Origin: an uncultured Lachnospiraceae bacterium
GTDB lineage: Bacteria > Bacillota > Clostridia > Lachnospirales > Lachnospiraceae
NCBI GenBank assembly: GCA_947168905.1
Contig: CAMVNR010000006.1
Span: forward strand, 1-47,972
Reading direction: 5' to 3'
DNA: 47,972 bases
Position 1 is the stretch's first letter. Each line of letters begins with the position of its first letter. The translations under genes were made by a program, and so were the position numbers. Shown piece after piece: positions 1-8,334 of the stretch. The notes under the pieces were generated by a model that made no database searches, was not told where the DNA came from, and was given only the letters and a program-made list of their open reading frames with translations.

Positions 1-1258
1 CCTCCAGGTGATTCAGCCCCTCTTCGCCCTCAATCTCACGGATCACACGTCTGGAAATCAGGTCGTTGTCGGACGTGGAGCGCGAGAAATTCAGGTACTT
101 GCAGGCATACATGATCGGCGGGCAGGCAGAACGCATATGTACTTCCTTTGCGCCGTTCGCATACAGGAAATCGACAGTTTCCTTCAGCTGGGTTCCGCGG
201 ACAATGGAATCGTCTACAAAGAGAAGCCGCTGGTCCTTGATGAGATCATGCACCGGAATTTGCTTCATATGCGCGATGCGGTTGCGTTCCGACTGGTTGA
301 CCGGCATAAAGGAACGGGACCAGGTCGGCGTATATTTGATAAACGCTCTGGCAAACGGAATCTGGGATTCGTTCGCATAGCCGATCGCGTGCGGTGTACC
401 GGAGTCAGGAACTCCCCCGACATAGTCGATTTGCGCAGCCGTACCGCTTTCCTTGTCATGTTTCGCCATGATCCGTCCGTTGCGGTAACGCATCACTTCC
501 ACGTTCTGTCCCTCATATGTGGAGGTCGGATATCCGTAATACGACCAAAGGAAGGAACAAATGCGTTTTTTTGGAAGCGCTTCCTTCAGGACGACGATTT
601 CGTCCGGATGGATTTCGACGATTTCACCCGGACCAAGTTCCATTTCCCTGGCCAGGTCCAGCTTTTGAAGGGCGAAGGATTCAAAAGCCACACCGTAGCC
701 GTCTTCGTTCCGTCCGACCAGAATAGGCAGGCGTCCGTCCCGGTCCCGGGCGGCAATAAGCGTTCCGTCTTCTTTCAGAATCAGGATGGAAGCCGTCCCG
801 TCGATCCGCATCTGAGCGTGCCGGATGCCGTCTGCAAAATTGTCTTTTTCGGCGATTAAAGCCGCCGTCAGCAGTACCGAATTAATTGCCCCGCCGGTCA
901 TGGCGTCAAAGGTCGCTCCGTGAGAAAGCAGGTCCTCAATCAGTTCCTCGGAATTATTGATCACACCGACCATGCAGATGGCATAGGTTCCGAGTTTGGA
1001 AGTCATAAGAAGAGGCTGCGGATCAAAATCGCTGATGCACCCGATGGCAGCATTTCCGGATAATTCTTCGAAAATCCGTTCAAATTTGGTCCTGAAAGGA
1101 GAGTTTTCAATGCTGTGTATCTTGCGCTGCAGTCCGATTTTCCGGTTGGTGGAAGCCATTCCTCCTCTTCTGGTTCCGAGATGCGAATGGTAATCCGTTC
1201 CGTAAAACACTTCCGGTATACAGTCCCTTCGGGAAGTCATGCCGAAGAATCCGCCCAT
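1..1258 (-). CDS. purF: PurF-like amidophosphoribosyltransferase (partial, C terminus beyond window)
   Basis: Homologous to glutamine-PRPP amidotransferase, which makes 5-phosphoribosylamine, the first step of purine synthesis. About 419 codons are visible and the frame is still open at the window edge. The C-terminal part carries the phosphoribosyltransferase PRPP loop (LLFVDDSIVRGTQ). The start at 1258 has a GGAGGAG ribosome binding site and lies 3 nt after the purE stop, so the two are one operon. The protein begins MGGFFGM, whereas canonical PurF begins MCGI, with Cys as the glutaminase nucleophile. The nucleophile position is therefore Gly here, and the HNG-type loop reads INNSEE. The family assignment is strong. 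Glutamine-dependent activity is doubtful, and the protein could be ammonia-dependent, regulatory or a paralogue of a true PurF elsewhere. Confidence 0.85.
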   Translation of the reverse strand, partial: MGGFFGMTSRRDCIPEVFYGTDYHSHLGTRRGGMASTNRKIGLQRKIHSIENSPFRTKFERIFEELSGNAAIGCISDFDPQPLLMTSKLGTYAICMVGVINNSEELIEDLLSHGATFDAMTGGAINSVLLTAALIAEKDNFADGIRHAQMRIDGTASILILKEDGTLIAARDRDGRLPILVGRNEDGYGVAFESFALQKLDLAREMELGPGEIVEIHPDEIVVLKEALPKKRICSFLWSYYGYPTSTYEGQNVEVMRYRNGRIMAKHDKESGTAAQIDYVGGVPDSGTPHAIGYANESQIPFARAFIKYTPTWSRSFMPVNQSERNRIAHMKQIPVHDLIKDQRLLFVDDSIVRGTQLKETVDFLYANGAKEVHMRSACPPIMYACKYLNFSRSTSDNDLISRRVIREIEGEEGLNHLE

Positions 1259-1261
1259 ATT

Positions 1262-1756
1262 TTACTCCTCCAGCCTCTTCATGATGCCTTCATCCTTTAA
1301 TAAGACGGCAGCAGCATCCTTTTCACGCTTTTCCTTCAGCTTTTTCTGCAGCTCTTCATCCGAGAGCGCCAGTATTTGGACCGCTAATAAAGCGGCATTG
1401 GCGCCTCCGTCAATGGCCACAGTCGCGACAGGAATTCCCGATGGCATCATAACTGTGGAAAGAAGAGCGTCCATGCCGCTTAATTTACTTCCTGAACAGG
1501 GTATACCGATCACGGGCAGTGTGGTATTCGCTGCGATCGCGCCGGCAAGATGGGCTGCCATTCCGGCAGCTGCTATAATTACGCCAATCCCGTTCTCATA
1601 CGCGTTCAGAGCAAAATCACGCGCTTCCACGGGTGTACGATGTGCGGAATAAACGTGCACCTCGTATGGTACACTGAATTCTTCAAGCACCTGGACAGAC
1701 TTTTTCAGGATCGGAAGATCCGAGTCTGATCCCATAACTATTCCGACTTTTTTCAT
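1262..1756 (-). CDS. purE: N5-carboxyaminoimidazole ribonucleotide mutase PurE
   Basis: Class I PurE of 164 aa, catalysing N5-CAIR to CAIR in purine biosynthesis in the cytosol. Family signatures are visible: GIVMGSDSD at the N terminus, SAHRTP around residue 44, and the glycine/alanine-rich AAAGMAAHLAG segment. A longer frame extends upstream, but the start was set at 1756 because MKKVGIVMGSDSD matches the family N terminus and is preceded by an AAAGGGAAG ribosome binding site. It is the first gene of a purE-purF unit with its own promoter (1931-1960) and a hairpin-bearing leader. Confidence 0.95.
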   Translation of the reverse strand: MKKVGIVMGSDSDLPILKKSVQVLEEFSVPYEVHVYSAHRTPVEARDFALNAYENGIGVIIAAAGMAAHLAGAIAANTTLPVIGIPCSGSKLSGMDALLSTVMMPSGIPVATVAIDGGANAALLAVQILALSDEELQKKLKEKREKDAAAVLLKDEGIMKRLEE

Positions 1757-1787
1757 AAGCTTCCCTTTCGTATTTTGATAACGAGGA

Positions 1788-1820
1788 AAGTGACCGCAAA
1801 ATGCTGTACGGCAGTCACTT
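1788..1820 (-). promoter_or_regulatory. Leader hairpin upstream of purE
   Basis: The arms 1788-1797 and 1811-1820 form a 10-bp stem on the minus strand with one G-U pair and a 13-nt loop. It lies between the purE promoter and ribosome binding site, about 30 nt before the start codon. No U-run follows, so it is not a plain terminator. It may be an attenuator or an RNA stabilising hairpin. The rest of the roughly 170-nt leader holds several smaller dyads and does not match the purine riboswitch core as I know it. Confidence 0.45.
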
Positions 1821-1930
1821 GACCGGCATTCCATCCCGACAAAGCCGTGATGGTTTTATAGGCATCGATGCGGGAATACAACATCTGATGAGCCGTAAAA
1901 ACATGATGCAATATCACGAATTACGCATTA

Positions 1931-1960
1931 ACTATATCATCCGGAAAGCCCTTCGGTCAA
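1931..1960 (-). promoter_or_regulatory. Sigma-A-type promoter of purE-purF
   Basis: On the minus strand, -35 TTGACC (1955-1960) and -10 TATAGT (1931-1936) are separated by 18 nt. Both boxes match the housekeeping consensus at five of six positions. Transcription would begin near 1924, giving a leader of about 170 nt. Confidence 0.7.
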
Positions 1961-2041
1961 GGTACTTTTGCAAGTTCTCCCTTGTGTTATGACGGAGAGA
2001 GAAAAACAACGGAATCATTGTGCAAAAATGATAGTAGAAAG

Positions 2042-2070
2042 AAAAAGGCGGCCCTTTTTTAAGGGCCGCC
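2042..2070 (-). terminator. Intrinsic terminator after rpsA
   Basis: A perfect 10-bp GC-rich stem (2047-2056 with 2061-2070, 4-nt loop) is followed on the minus strand by five U residues (2046-2042). It lies 19 nt after the rpsA stop codon and closes the murC-to-rpsA operon. Confidence 0.92.
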
Positions 2071-2088
2071 GCTTCACTAAAAATAATA

Positions 2089-3408
2089 TTATTCTGCGTC
2101 TTTGACTTCCTCGGTAACTGCTTCGGCGACTTCCTGCGCTTCCGCAACCTTGGCATCCAGAGCAGCAGCTGCTTCTTCGATCGGAGCTTCTTCGACCGCG
2201 GCTTCGGCTTCCTTGGCAGCCTCTGCAGCAGCTTTCTCTTCGGCACGCTTCGCATCGGCATCCATCTTACGGATGTAAGCATCGATGTCTACATATGCCT
2301 CATCAACATTCTCATCCTCGCGGTTTCTTCTGCCGCGGTTGTTCTGACGGCGCTCCGGCTTCGGAAGAAGGGCCTTCATGGAAAGGCTGATCTTCTTGTT
2401 GTCCAGATCAAGATCAACGATCTTTGCCGTGATTTCTTCGCCCTGAGTCAGGACATCCGAAGGCTTCTCCACGCGCTCTCTCTTGATCTGAGAGACGTGC
2501 AGCAGACCGTCAACACCCTTGGCGAGCTCGACAAATGCGCCGAAATCGGTCAGGCGGGCAACCTTACCGGTAACAACATTGCCGACAGCGAACTTGGTTT
2601 CCGCATCCGCCCACGGATTCTCATCGGGGAACTTGCGGGAAAGCGCAATCTTGGTTCCGTCAATTGCTTTGATAAATGCGGTCACATGATCTCCGGTATG
2701 GAAGACTCTCTTCGGGCTCTCGATGCGTCCCCAGCTCATTTCGGAGATATGCAGCAGACCGTCAGCGCCGCCAAGATCAATGAATGCACCGAAATCGGTA
2801 ATGTTCTTAACGGTTCCTTCCACGACATCGCCGACAGCGATCTTGGAAAGGAGTGCTTCCAGTGCTGCCTTCTTCTCGGCAACAACAAGCTGCTTCCTGT
2901 CGCCGATCACGCGGTGTTTGCGCGGATTGTACTCGGTCAGCATGAATTCGATTTCCTGGCCTTCATACTTTGTAAGATCTCTCTCGAAAGTATCGGAAAC
3001 AAGGCTCGCGGGAATGAAGACCTTCACGTCGTCAACTGTGCAGGACAGACCGCCTTTGACAACTTCATCGACAACCGCTTTGATCGGCTCGTGATTGTTG
3101 AAAGCGTCCTCCAGCACCTGGCTGGTCTTTTCCGTGCGTACGCGGCGGGCGGAAAGCTGTACAAGGCCGTCGCCGTCATTCACCTTCAGAACCTTAACGT
3201 CGAGTTCGTCACCGACATGAACAAGCTCCTGAAGATCTGCCTGGGGATCATTTGTAAATTCATTCTTAGCAACAACGCCGTCGTGCTTATAACCGATGTT
3301 CAGTTCGATCTCGTTATCTTTAACAGCGATCACGGTGCCTTTGACAACCTCCCCCGTTCTAATCGTCTTAAAAGACTCATTGAGTAATTGTTCAAAACTT
3401 TCTGACAT
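2089..3408 (-). CDS. rpsA: 30S ribosomal protein S1 homologue (four S1 domains)
   Basis: RNA-binding S1 protein of 439 aa. Four S1/OB repeats can be read at roughly residues 18-85, 103-168, 189-257 and 274-343. The last two have the classic TDFGAF...GLLHxS core. A basic RRQNNRGRRNR stretch and a long Ala/Glu-rich acidic tail follow. Four-domain S1 is usual in Clostridia, against six domains in Proteobacteria. The start at 3408 is fixed by AGGAGG about 9 nt upstream. The first codons overlap the end of ispH by 17 nt in another frame. In many Clostridia IspH and S1 form one fused polypeptide; here they are two separately initiated proteins. The gene is last in its operon, with a terminator just downstream. 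Confidence 0.93.
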   Translation of the reverse strand: MSESFEQLLNESFKTIRTGEVVKGTVIAVKDNEIELNIGYKHDGVVAKNEFTNDPQADLQELVHVGDELDVKVLKVNDGDGLVQLSARRVRTEKTSQVLEDAFNNHEPIKAVVDEVVKGGLSCTVDDVKVFIPASLVSDTFERDLTKYEGQEIEFMLTEYNPRKHRVIGDRKQLVVAEKKAALEALLSKIAVGDVVEGTVKNITDFGAFIDLGGADGLLHISEMSWGRIESPKRVFHTGDHVTAFIKAIDGTKIALSRKFPDENPWADAETKFAVGNVVTGKVARLTDFGAFVELAKGVDGLLHVSQIKRERVEKPSDVLTQGEEITAKIVDLDLDNKKISLSMKALLPKPERRQNNRGRRNREDENVDEAYVDIDAYIRKMDADAKRAEEKAAAEAAKEAEAAVEEAPIEEAAAALDAKVAEAQEVAEAVTEEVKDAE

Positions 3409-4273
3409 TAGTTTGAACCTCCTTGATAATAGTTTTTGGGGTTGATGCCCCGGCTGTAATCCCCACAATGTTTACGCCGCACCACCATGTGTCATTTAAG
3501 TCAGCTGCAGTTTGAATGAAGTAGGTTCGATTACAATTATTCCTGCAGATTTCATACAGCTTCTGTGAATTCGAAGAGTCCTTTCCGCCGATAACGATCA
3601 TGACATCCGCCCTCGACGACAGATCAGCGGCTTCCTCCTGTCTTTCACGGGTTGCACTGCATACAGTATCTGCAACATTAGCATTGTAACCTAAAACTTT
3701 AATTTTTTCAACTATTTTTTTATAATTTTTATGGTTAAATGTCGTCTGGGCAACCAGACACATTTTTCGCTGTTTATCTATACAAATTCGCTCCAGGTCT
3801 TCCGGAGAGGAAATGACGATACTGTCCTGCCCGGCGTAGCTTCGGATGCCTTTCACCTCGGGATGCGTCTCATCTCCGGCAATCAGTACGAGTCTGCCCT
3901 CTTCTGCGTTCTTCTCGGCAATCCGGTGGATTTTCTTGACAAACGGACAGGTTGCGTCGATAATCCTGCAGCCTTTTTCGCGAAGACGTTCCTCCAGCTC
4001 CTTCGGAATTCCGTGCGCGCGGATCAGAATCGTGCTGTCCTTCGGGAGGTCTTCTGTTTCCTTCTCGTCTGTGACGGCATGCACCCCTTTTTCTTCGAGC
4101 ATACGGATCACAGATTCGTTGTGAACGATCGGCCCGCAGGTATATACCGAAGGACTTCCGCTGTCGGATGCCGCCCGGTCTTTTTTGATCTTTTCCGCAG
4201 CCTGAAGTGCTTCCTCCACCGCTCTCTCCACACCGAAGCAGAATCCGGCGGTTTCTGCAGTAATGACTTCCAT
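3392..4273 (-). CDS. ispH: 4-hydroxy-3-methylbut-2-enyl diphosphate reductase IspH
   Basis: Iron-sulphur enzyme of 293 aa that makes IPP and DMAPP in the last step of the MEP isoprenoid pathway. The three cluster-ligating cysteines are visible at C12 (AGFCFGV), C109 (DATCPFV) and C205 (DTVCSAT). The substrate-contacting motifs HNESV, RAHGIP and QTTFNH are also present. The length is normal for a stand-alone IspH. The stop codon lies inside the start region of rpsA (17-nt overlap, different frame), so translation is probably coupled. It follows cmk in the conserved cmk-ispH-rpsA block. Confidence 0.95.
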   Translation of the reverse strand: MEVITAETAGFCFGVERAVEEALQAAEKIKKDRAASDSGSPSVYTCGPIVHNESVIRMLEEKGVHAVTDEKETEDLPKDSTILIRAHGIPKELEERLREKGCRIIDATCPFVKKIHRIAEKNAEEGRLVLIAGDETHPEVKGIRSYAGQDSIVISSPEDLERICIDKQRKMCLVAQTTFNHKNYKKIVEKIKVLGYNANVADTVCSATRERQEEAADLSSRADVMIVIGGKDSSNSQKLYEICRNNCNRTYFIQTAADLNDTWWCGVNIVGITAGASTPKTIIKEVQTNVRKF

Positions 4274-4293
4274 GCTTCTTCCTTTCGGCCTCT

Positions 4294-4983
4294 TTATTTC
4301 CGGCGGGCCATGACTTCCACCCTGCGTTCGAAAATCATGGCAAGGGCGGTCTTGACGGCTTTGTCGATATCCATTTCAGAGGTATCAAGAAGTACAGCGT
4401 CTTCCGCCCGTTTAAGTGGAGCGATCTCCCTGTGGGAATCCCGGTAATCCCGCTCTTCGATTTCCTTTTCAATTTCGGAAAGCACCGCTGGCTCCCCTTT
4501 TTCAATCAGTTCGTCATAACGCCTTTTTGCCCGTACCGAAACCGCGGCGGCAAGGTAGAGCTTCAGATCTGCATTCGGAAGAATATTCGTCCCGATATCC
4601 CTGCCGTCCATGATCACGTCGGATGAAGCCGCAAGAGACCGCTGGAGCTCCAAAAGTTTCGCGCGGACCGCTTCGTAAGCGCTCGTAACGGATGCTGCCT
4701 CCCCGACTTCCTGGGTGCGGATCTGTCCGGAAACGTCCTTTCCGTTCAGAAGGACCTTCTGGACGCCTTCTTCGTACGTGATGGAGACCTGTATCCCGGA
4801 CAGTGCTCCGGATACCTTCTCTTCGTCCCGGATATCAATGCCGTTTTCCAGAATATACAGGCCGATGGCGCGGTACATTGCGCCTGTATCCACGTAAATC
4901 AGGCCCGCAGCTTTCGCCGCAGCCTTTGCAACCGTACTTTTCCCGGCCCCGGCAGGGCCGTCCACCGCCACATTAAAACTCAT
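4294..4983 (-). CDS. cmk: Cytidylate kinase
   Basis: Phosphorylates CMP and dCMP with ATP in pyrimidine salvage. The protein has 229 aa with a P-loop GPAGAGKS at residues 9-16, VDTGAMYRA (substrate site) and the family DGRDIGT and RDYRDS motifs. The start at 4983 gives the normal family N terminus MSFNVAVDGPAG and is preceded by GGAGGAA with correct spacing; an upstream in-frame ATG at 5046 is less likely. It sits 14 nt after the flavoprotein gene and 20 nt before ispH. Confidence 0.95.
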   Translation of the reverse strand: MSFNVAVDGPAGAGKSTVAKAAAKAAGLIYVDTGAMYRAIGLYILENGIDIRDEEKVSGALSGIQVSITYEEGVQKVLLNGKDVSGQIRTQEVGEAASVTSAYEAVRAKLLELQRSLAASSDVIMDGRDIGTNILPNADLKLYLAAAVSVRAKRRYDELIEKGEPAVLSEIEKEIEERDYRDSHREIAPLKRAEDAVLLDTSEMDIDKAVKTALAMIFERRVEVMARRK

Positions 4984-4997
4984 CTGATTCCTCCTGT

Positions 4998-6236
4998 TCA
5001 GAGATTGCCTGATGCGGATCTCCCGGCCAGAACACCGGTCGACCACGCAATCTGAAGATTATATCCTCCGGTCAGTGCATCTACATCCAGCACCTCACCG
5101 GCAAAATACAGGTTCTTTATCAGGCGGCTTTCCATGGTCGAGGAATTCACATCCCCGGTACGGATGCCGCCCTTCGTGATTACTGCTTCGGAAAAGCCTC
5201 GTAAACCGGCAATATGGAGCGGAAAAGCCTTCATCAGCCGTACCGTCCTCATGCGTTCCTCTCTCGTAATGTCGTGAACTTTTTTCGTCTCTTCGATCCC
5301 TGTAAGACGCACAAAGCTTCCGATCAGCTTCTTCGGAAGAAGGCCGTCAAGCGCATTTCTGAAATCCCTGTTCAGGACCTCCTGAAAATCCTTCAGAATC
5401 CGTGCGTCGAGCTCCTGCTCGGTGATAGCGGGTTTCAGATCGATCCACGCTTCCGTCAGTCCGTTCTTCTGCAGTTCTTCTCCGAAAACGGAGGAAGCGG
5501 TCAGTACCAGAGGACCGCTGATGCCCGTCTTTGTAAACAGCATCTCACCGATTTCGGAGGCTTTCTTTTTCTTCAGCGCGAAGCGAAGCGTCACGTTTCT
5601 TAAGCTCAGCCCCTCGAGTTCGGGAATAAAATCATCCGAACAGTCCAGAGCGACAAGAGACGGAAGAAGCGGCGTAATCCTGTGACCGCTTTCTTCGGCA
5701 AAACGGTATCCGTCGCCGGTAGATCCCGTCACAGGATAGGAAAGCCCGCCGGTGCAGACAATCACCGCATCCGCAGGAATTTCCGTTCCTCCAGGAAGAA
5801 CTGCGCCGACAGCCGCATCTTCCCGAATGACAAGAGAGCTGACCTCCTGATTCAGACGGATTTCCACGCCTTTTTTCTTCAGGAGCCGTTCCCATGCCTT
5901 TGTAACATCGGACGAATGATCCGACACGGGAAACACCCGGTTCCCGCGTTCTGTTTTTACCGGGCAGCCGTTCTCTTCCATCAGGTTCATCACATCCCTG
6001 CTCGTAAAGCCGTAGAGCGCGCTGTAGAGAAAACGCGGGTTGGAGACCGTGTTTTTAAGAATATTCTCCGGGTCGGAATCGTTGGTCAGATTGCAGCGCC
6101 CCTTGCCTGTAATGTAAAGCTTTTTCCCGAGCTTCTCATTCTTTTCAAGAAGCAGGACCCGAGTATTTTCATTCTTGGCAAAAGCGGCAGCGGCCAACCC
6201 AGAGGCGCCGCCGCCGATTACAAGGATATTTTTCAT
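4998..6236 (-). CDS. BaiN/HI0933-family flavoprotein (NAD(P)/FAD-dependent oxidoreductase)
   Basis: Protein of 412 aa with an N-terminal dinucleotide-binding motif (GGGASG, residues 8-13), the family signature GKGRCNLTN near residue 44, and a C-terminal FAD-contacting segment (GEVLDVDALTGGYNLQ). This matches the YhiN/HI0933/BaiN family of flavoproteins. One family member acts in bile-acid dehydroxylation, but most members, commonly placed beside cmk in Clostridia, have no assigned substrate. No signal peptide, so cytosolic. It starts 3 nt after the preceding stop without a strong ribosome binding site, which suggests translational coupling. Confidence 0.85.
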   Translation of the reverse strand: MKNILVIGGGASGLAAAAFAKNENTRVLLLEKNEKLGKKLYITGKGRCNLTNDSDPENILKNTVSNPRFLYSALYGFTSRDVMNLMEENGCPVKTERGNRVFPVSDHSSDVTKAWERLLKKKGVEIRLNQEVSSLVIREDAAVGAVLPGGTEIPADAVIVCTGGLSYPVTGSTGDGYRFAEESGHRITPLLPSLVALDCSDDFIPELEGLSLRNVTLRFALKKKKASEIGEMLFTKTGISGPLVLTASSVFGEELQKNGLTEAWIDLKPAITEQELDARILKDFQEVLNRDFRNALDGLLPKKLIGSFVRLTGIEETKKVHDITREERMRTVRLMKAFPLHIAGLRGFSEAVITKGGIRTGDVNSSTMESRLIKNLYFAGEVLDVDALTGGYNLQIAWSTGVLAGRSASGNL

Positions 6237-6239
6237 GAC

Positions 6240-7142
6240 TTAAGTTCCGTCTGCGGAACCCGTCTGTCCGGATCCCACGTGAATGTGCGTATACAGATGG
6301 TCGGAGCAGTATTCGTAAGCGCCCTGGCATTTCGAGCAGTAGCGGAAATCAAGCTCCGGATTGGTTTTATCCGTTCTGCCGCAGAGCGCGCATTTATGCC
6401 GGTAAGCAGGGGCGCCATTTCCCTGGTTCCTGCTGGCAGCGGATTTCGCATAGCTCTTCATATTGACGACATTGGAGCGCCTTCCGGAGCGCTTCCCGGG
6501 CCGGTAACCGGAAAGAAGCAGGAATACAAGCAGATTGATCACCGCAGCGGCAATCATAAAGACAAGAACCCAGGCGTAGCCCGAAAGCCCTCTCATGAAC
6601 GCGGCGACCACGTCGATCGCATACATTCCGAGCGTAATAAAGACCATCCATTTTCCGCGGATCGGAATGATAAACATAAACAGGAAACGCGCGTCGGGAT
6701 AGATCAGCGCGAATACAACAAAAAGCGTCGCGTACAGATAATACGGATTCAGATAGGAAACCAGGAAGTATCCCGCCAGACTGTTGAAAATAAAGTAGTA
6801 CAGGAAGCCGAAAATGATCTCGATCAGGATGCCCGAGACCAGGAAAAAATTCACGCGCCAGCGGCCGATGATCTGTTCCAGCGCTCTCGAAATCGAAAAG
6901 TAAATAAAGCAGGTAATGAGTGCCAGGAAGAACTGATCGGTATTCGGCACCATGACAAAGGTGATCAGCCGCCAGACCTGTCCTCTCAAAATCAGATCCG
7001 GTGAAAAGACCAGGTAATTCAGTGCCGACGGGAAGATCATATTGATCACAAAACCGGCAGCATAGGCAATCACCAGATACAGCATCAGTCTCGGATACCG
7101 GAGAAAACCAAGTTTTCTCTCAAGCTTGTCCATTAAACTCAT
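6240..7142 (-). CDS. Rhomboid-fold membrane protein lacking the catalytic serine, with zinc-binding tail
   Basis: Protein of 300 aa with about six membrane segments in the first 215 residues, then a soluble tail. GQVWRLITFV, between the first segments, resembles the conserved WR loop of rhomboid and Derlin proteins. Where active rhomboids carry GxSG, this protein reads NPYYLYATLF, and no GxSG is found elsewhere. It is therefore probably a proteolytically inactive, Derlin-like relative. The tail carries CALCG...YCSKC...YCSDH, which looks like a zinc-binding treble-clef or ribbon. The start at 7142 is supported by AAGGAG 6 nt upstream. Its position between a wall hydrolase and a flavoprotein suggests an envelope role, but the function is unknown. 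Confidence 0.7.
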   Translation of the reverse strand: MSLMDKLERKLGFLRYPRLMLYLVIAYAAGFVINMIFPSALNYLVFSPDLILRGQVWRLITFVMVPNTDQFFLALITCFIYFSISRALEQIIGRWRVNFFLVSGILIEIIFGFLYYFIFNSLAGYFLVSYLNPYYLYATLFVVFALIYPDARFLFMFIIPIRGKWMVFITLGMYAIDVVAAFMRGLSGYAWVLVFMIAAAVINLLVFLLLSGYRPGKRSGRRSNVVNMKSYAKSAASRNQGNGAPAYRHKCALCGRTDKTNPELDFRYCSKCQGAYEYCSDHLYTHIHVGSGQTGSADGT

Positions 7143-7152
7143 TCACATCTCC

Positions 7153-8334
7153 TTATTCTTTGATGACACGGCGGATACAGCTCGGCTTCTCCACGTAGTC
7201 ATAATCATCCACAACAATCCCGCGGCCGGTACTCGCGGCATGAATCATCCTGCCGTTCCCGATGTAGATACCGACATGCCCGACGCCCTTGGTCATAGAC
7301 TCTTCGGCATCGTTATAGCCGTGGTAAAACAGCAGATCCCCGGGAAGGATTTCTTCCATGGAGGCTACAGGCTTGCCCCACTCGGACTGTTCAACGGAAA
7401 GCCTCGGAAGCAGGATATCGAATTTCTCGAAAACGCGCATGACGTAAGCCGAGCAGTCCACGCCCTCTCCGAGCGTCTCCCCGCCCCAGACATAGGGTGA
7501 TCCGAACCACTCGAAAGCGTAATCCAGAATGTCTAGCCTCAGATCCGATATTTTTTCACCGGGCCGCTGGAAGAAGTAAGACTCATCCAGGAAGCGCCGG
7601 TTATAGACATTTTCCATACGGACATATCCGGTATAGACATTGTTGTCGACCTTATACCAGTCGCCGAGATACTCCAGAATCTTAAAGGGCTTTCCGGCCT
7701 CGGCGAAGCAGACCGCCGCGGCATCATCATTCGGCGTACATAAGATCGGCGTTCCGTCGGATGTAATCTCACACATGGAGTGGCAGTATTCGAGGCCGAA
7801 GGCTTCCGCCTCTTCCCCGATCTTAATGCAGTCCTTCAGCACATATCCCTCGCAGCCTTCGTATTCGATCCGGTAATAGTATTCCGTGGATTCGAGAATA
7901 TTCACGCCCGAATAGCACCGGGCTTTTCCGATGACTCTCGAGTCCGACGAAGGCTCCTCGTAAATATCAGCAAAGAGCTCGGTCGGAAACACAAAGCCGA
8001 AGTTGTCAAAGGCCCGGATCGCTTCGTATCTGGGGTCCTCTTCATAGACGCTTTTTTCGGGTTCCGCAGTGGTCTCTGCTGCGGCTTCTGTCTCCGGTGC
8101 ATCCGTGGAAGGCTCGTACAGGATGGTTTCTGTCGGAACGGTACTCTCTTCCTGCGTCTGTGACAAAGAAAGGCGCATTGCGGTATTCTGCCGGCTTTTA
8201 CGGATATTCAGGGCAAGGAACACTGCGTTTACCCCGATCAGCACGAGCAGTGCCGCCATCATGATCAGCCGTATCCGGTTCTGCTGTCTTCTTTTCTTGA
8301 GTCTTTCCTGCTGCAGCTGCGTCAATCTGTTCAT
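7153..8334 (-). CDS. Membrane-anchored SH3-like/NlpC-P60 cell-wall hydrolase
   Basis: Predicted peptidoglycan endopeptidase of 393 aa. A short cytoplasmic basic region is followed by one membrane segment (about residues 22-44), a Thr/Glu-rich linker, two SH3-like regions (about 105-250) and a C-terminal NlpC/P60 domain. The catalytic triad is visible: C294 in GVDCSAY, H353 in VGHVGIY and H365 in MIHAAS. The protein would face the wall side of the membrane and cleave stem peptides. It overlaps the murC stop by 4 nt (ATGA), so wall synthesis and wall cleavage are translationally coupled. Confidence 0.9.
   Translation of the reverse strand: MNRLTQLQQERLKKRRQQNRIRLIMMAALLVLIGVNAVFLALNIRKSRQNTAMRLSLSQTQEESTVPTETILYEPSTDAPETEAAAETTAEPEKSVYEEDPRYEAIRAFDNFGFVFPTELFADIYEEPSSDSRVIGKARCYSGVNILESTEYYYRIEYEGCEGYVLKDCIKIGEEAEAFGLEYCHSMCEITSDGTPILCTPNDDAAAVCFAEAGKPFKILEYLGDWYKVDNNVYTGYVRMENVYNRRFLDESYFFQRPGEKISDLRLDILDYAFEWFGSPYVWGGETLGEGVDCSAYVMRVFEKFDILLPRLSVEQSEWGKPVASMEEILPGDLLFYHGYNDAEESMTKGVGHVGIYIGNGRMIHAASTGRGIVVDDYDYVEKPSCIRRVIKE

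Noticed and set aside
1757..1924. Purine (guanine/adenine) riboswitch upstream of purE
   Set aside because: The conserved loop and junction bases of the purine aptamer are not present in order. Only general hairpins are seen.
5682..7004. Long open frame on the plus strand (440 codons)
   Set aside because: It lies antisense to the flavoprotein and rhomboid-like genes, has no family motifs, and has biased composition typical of a reverse-frame shadow.
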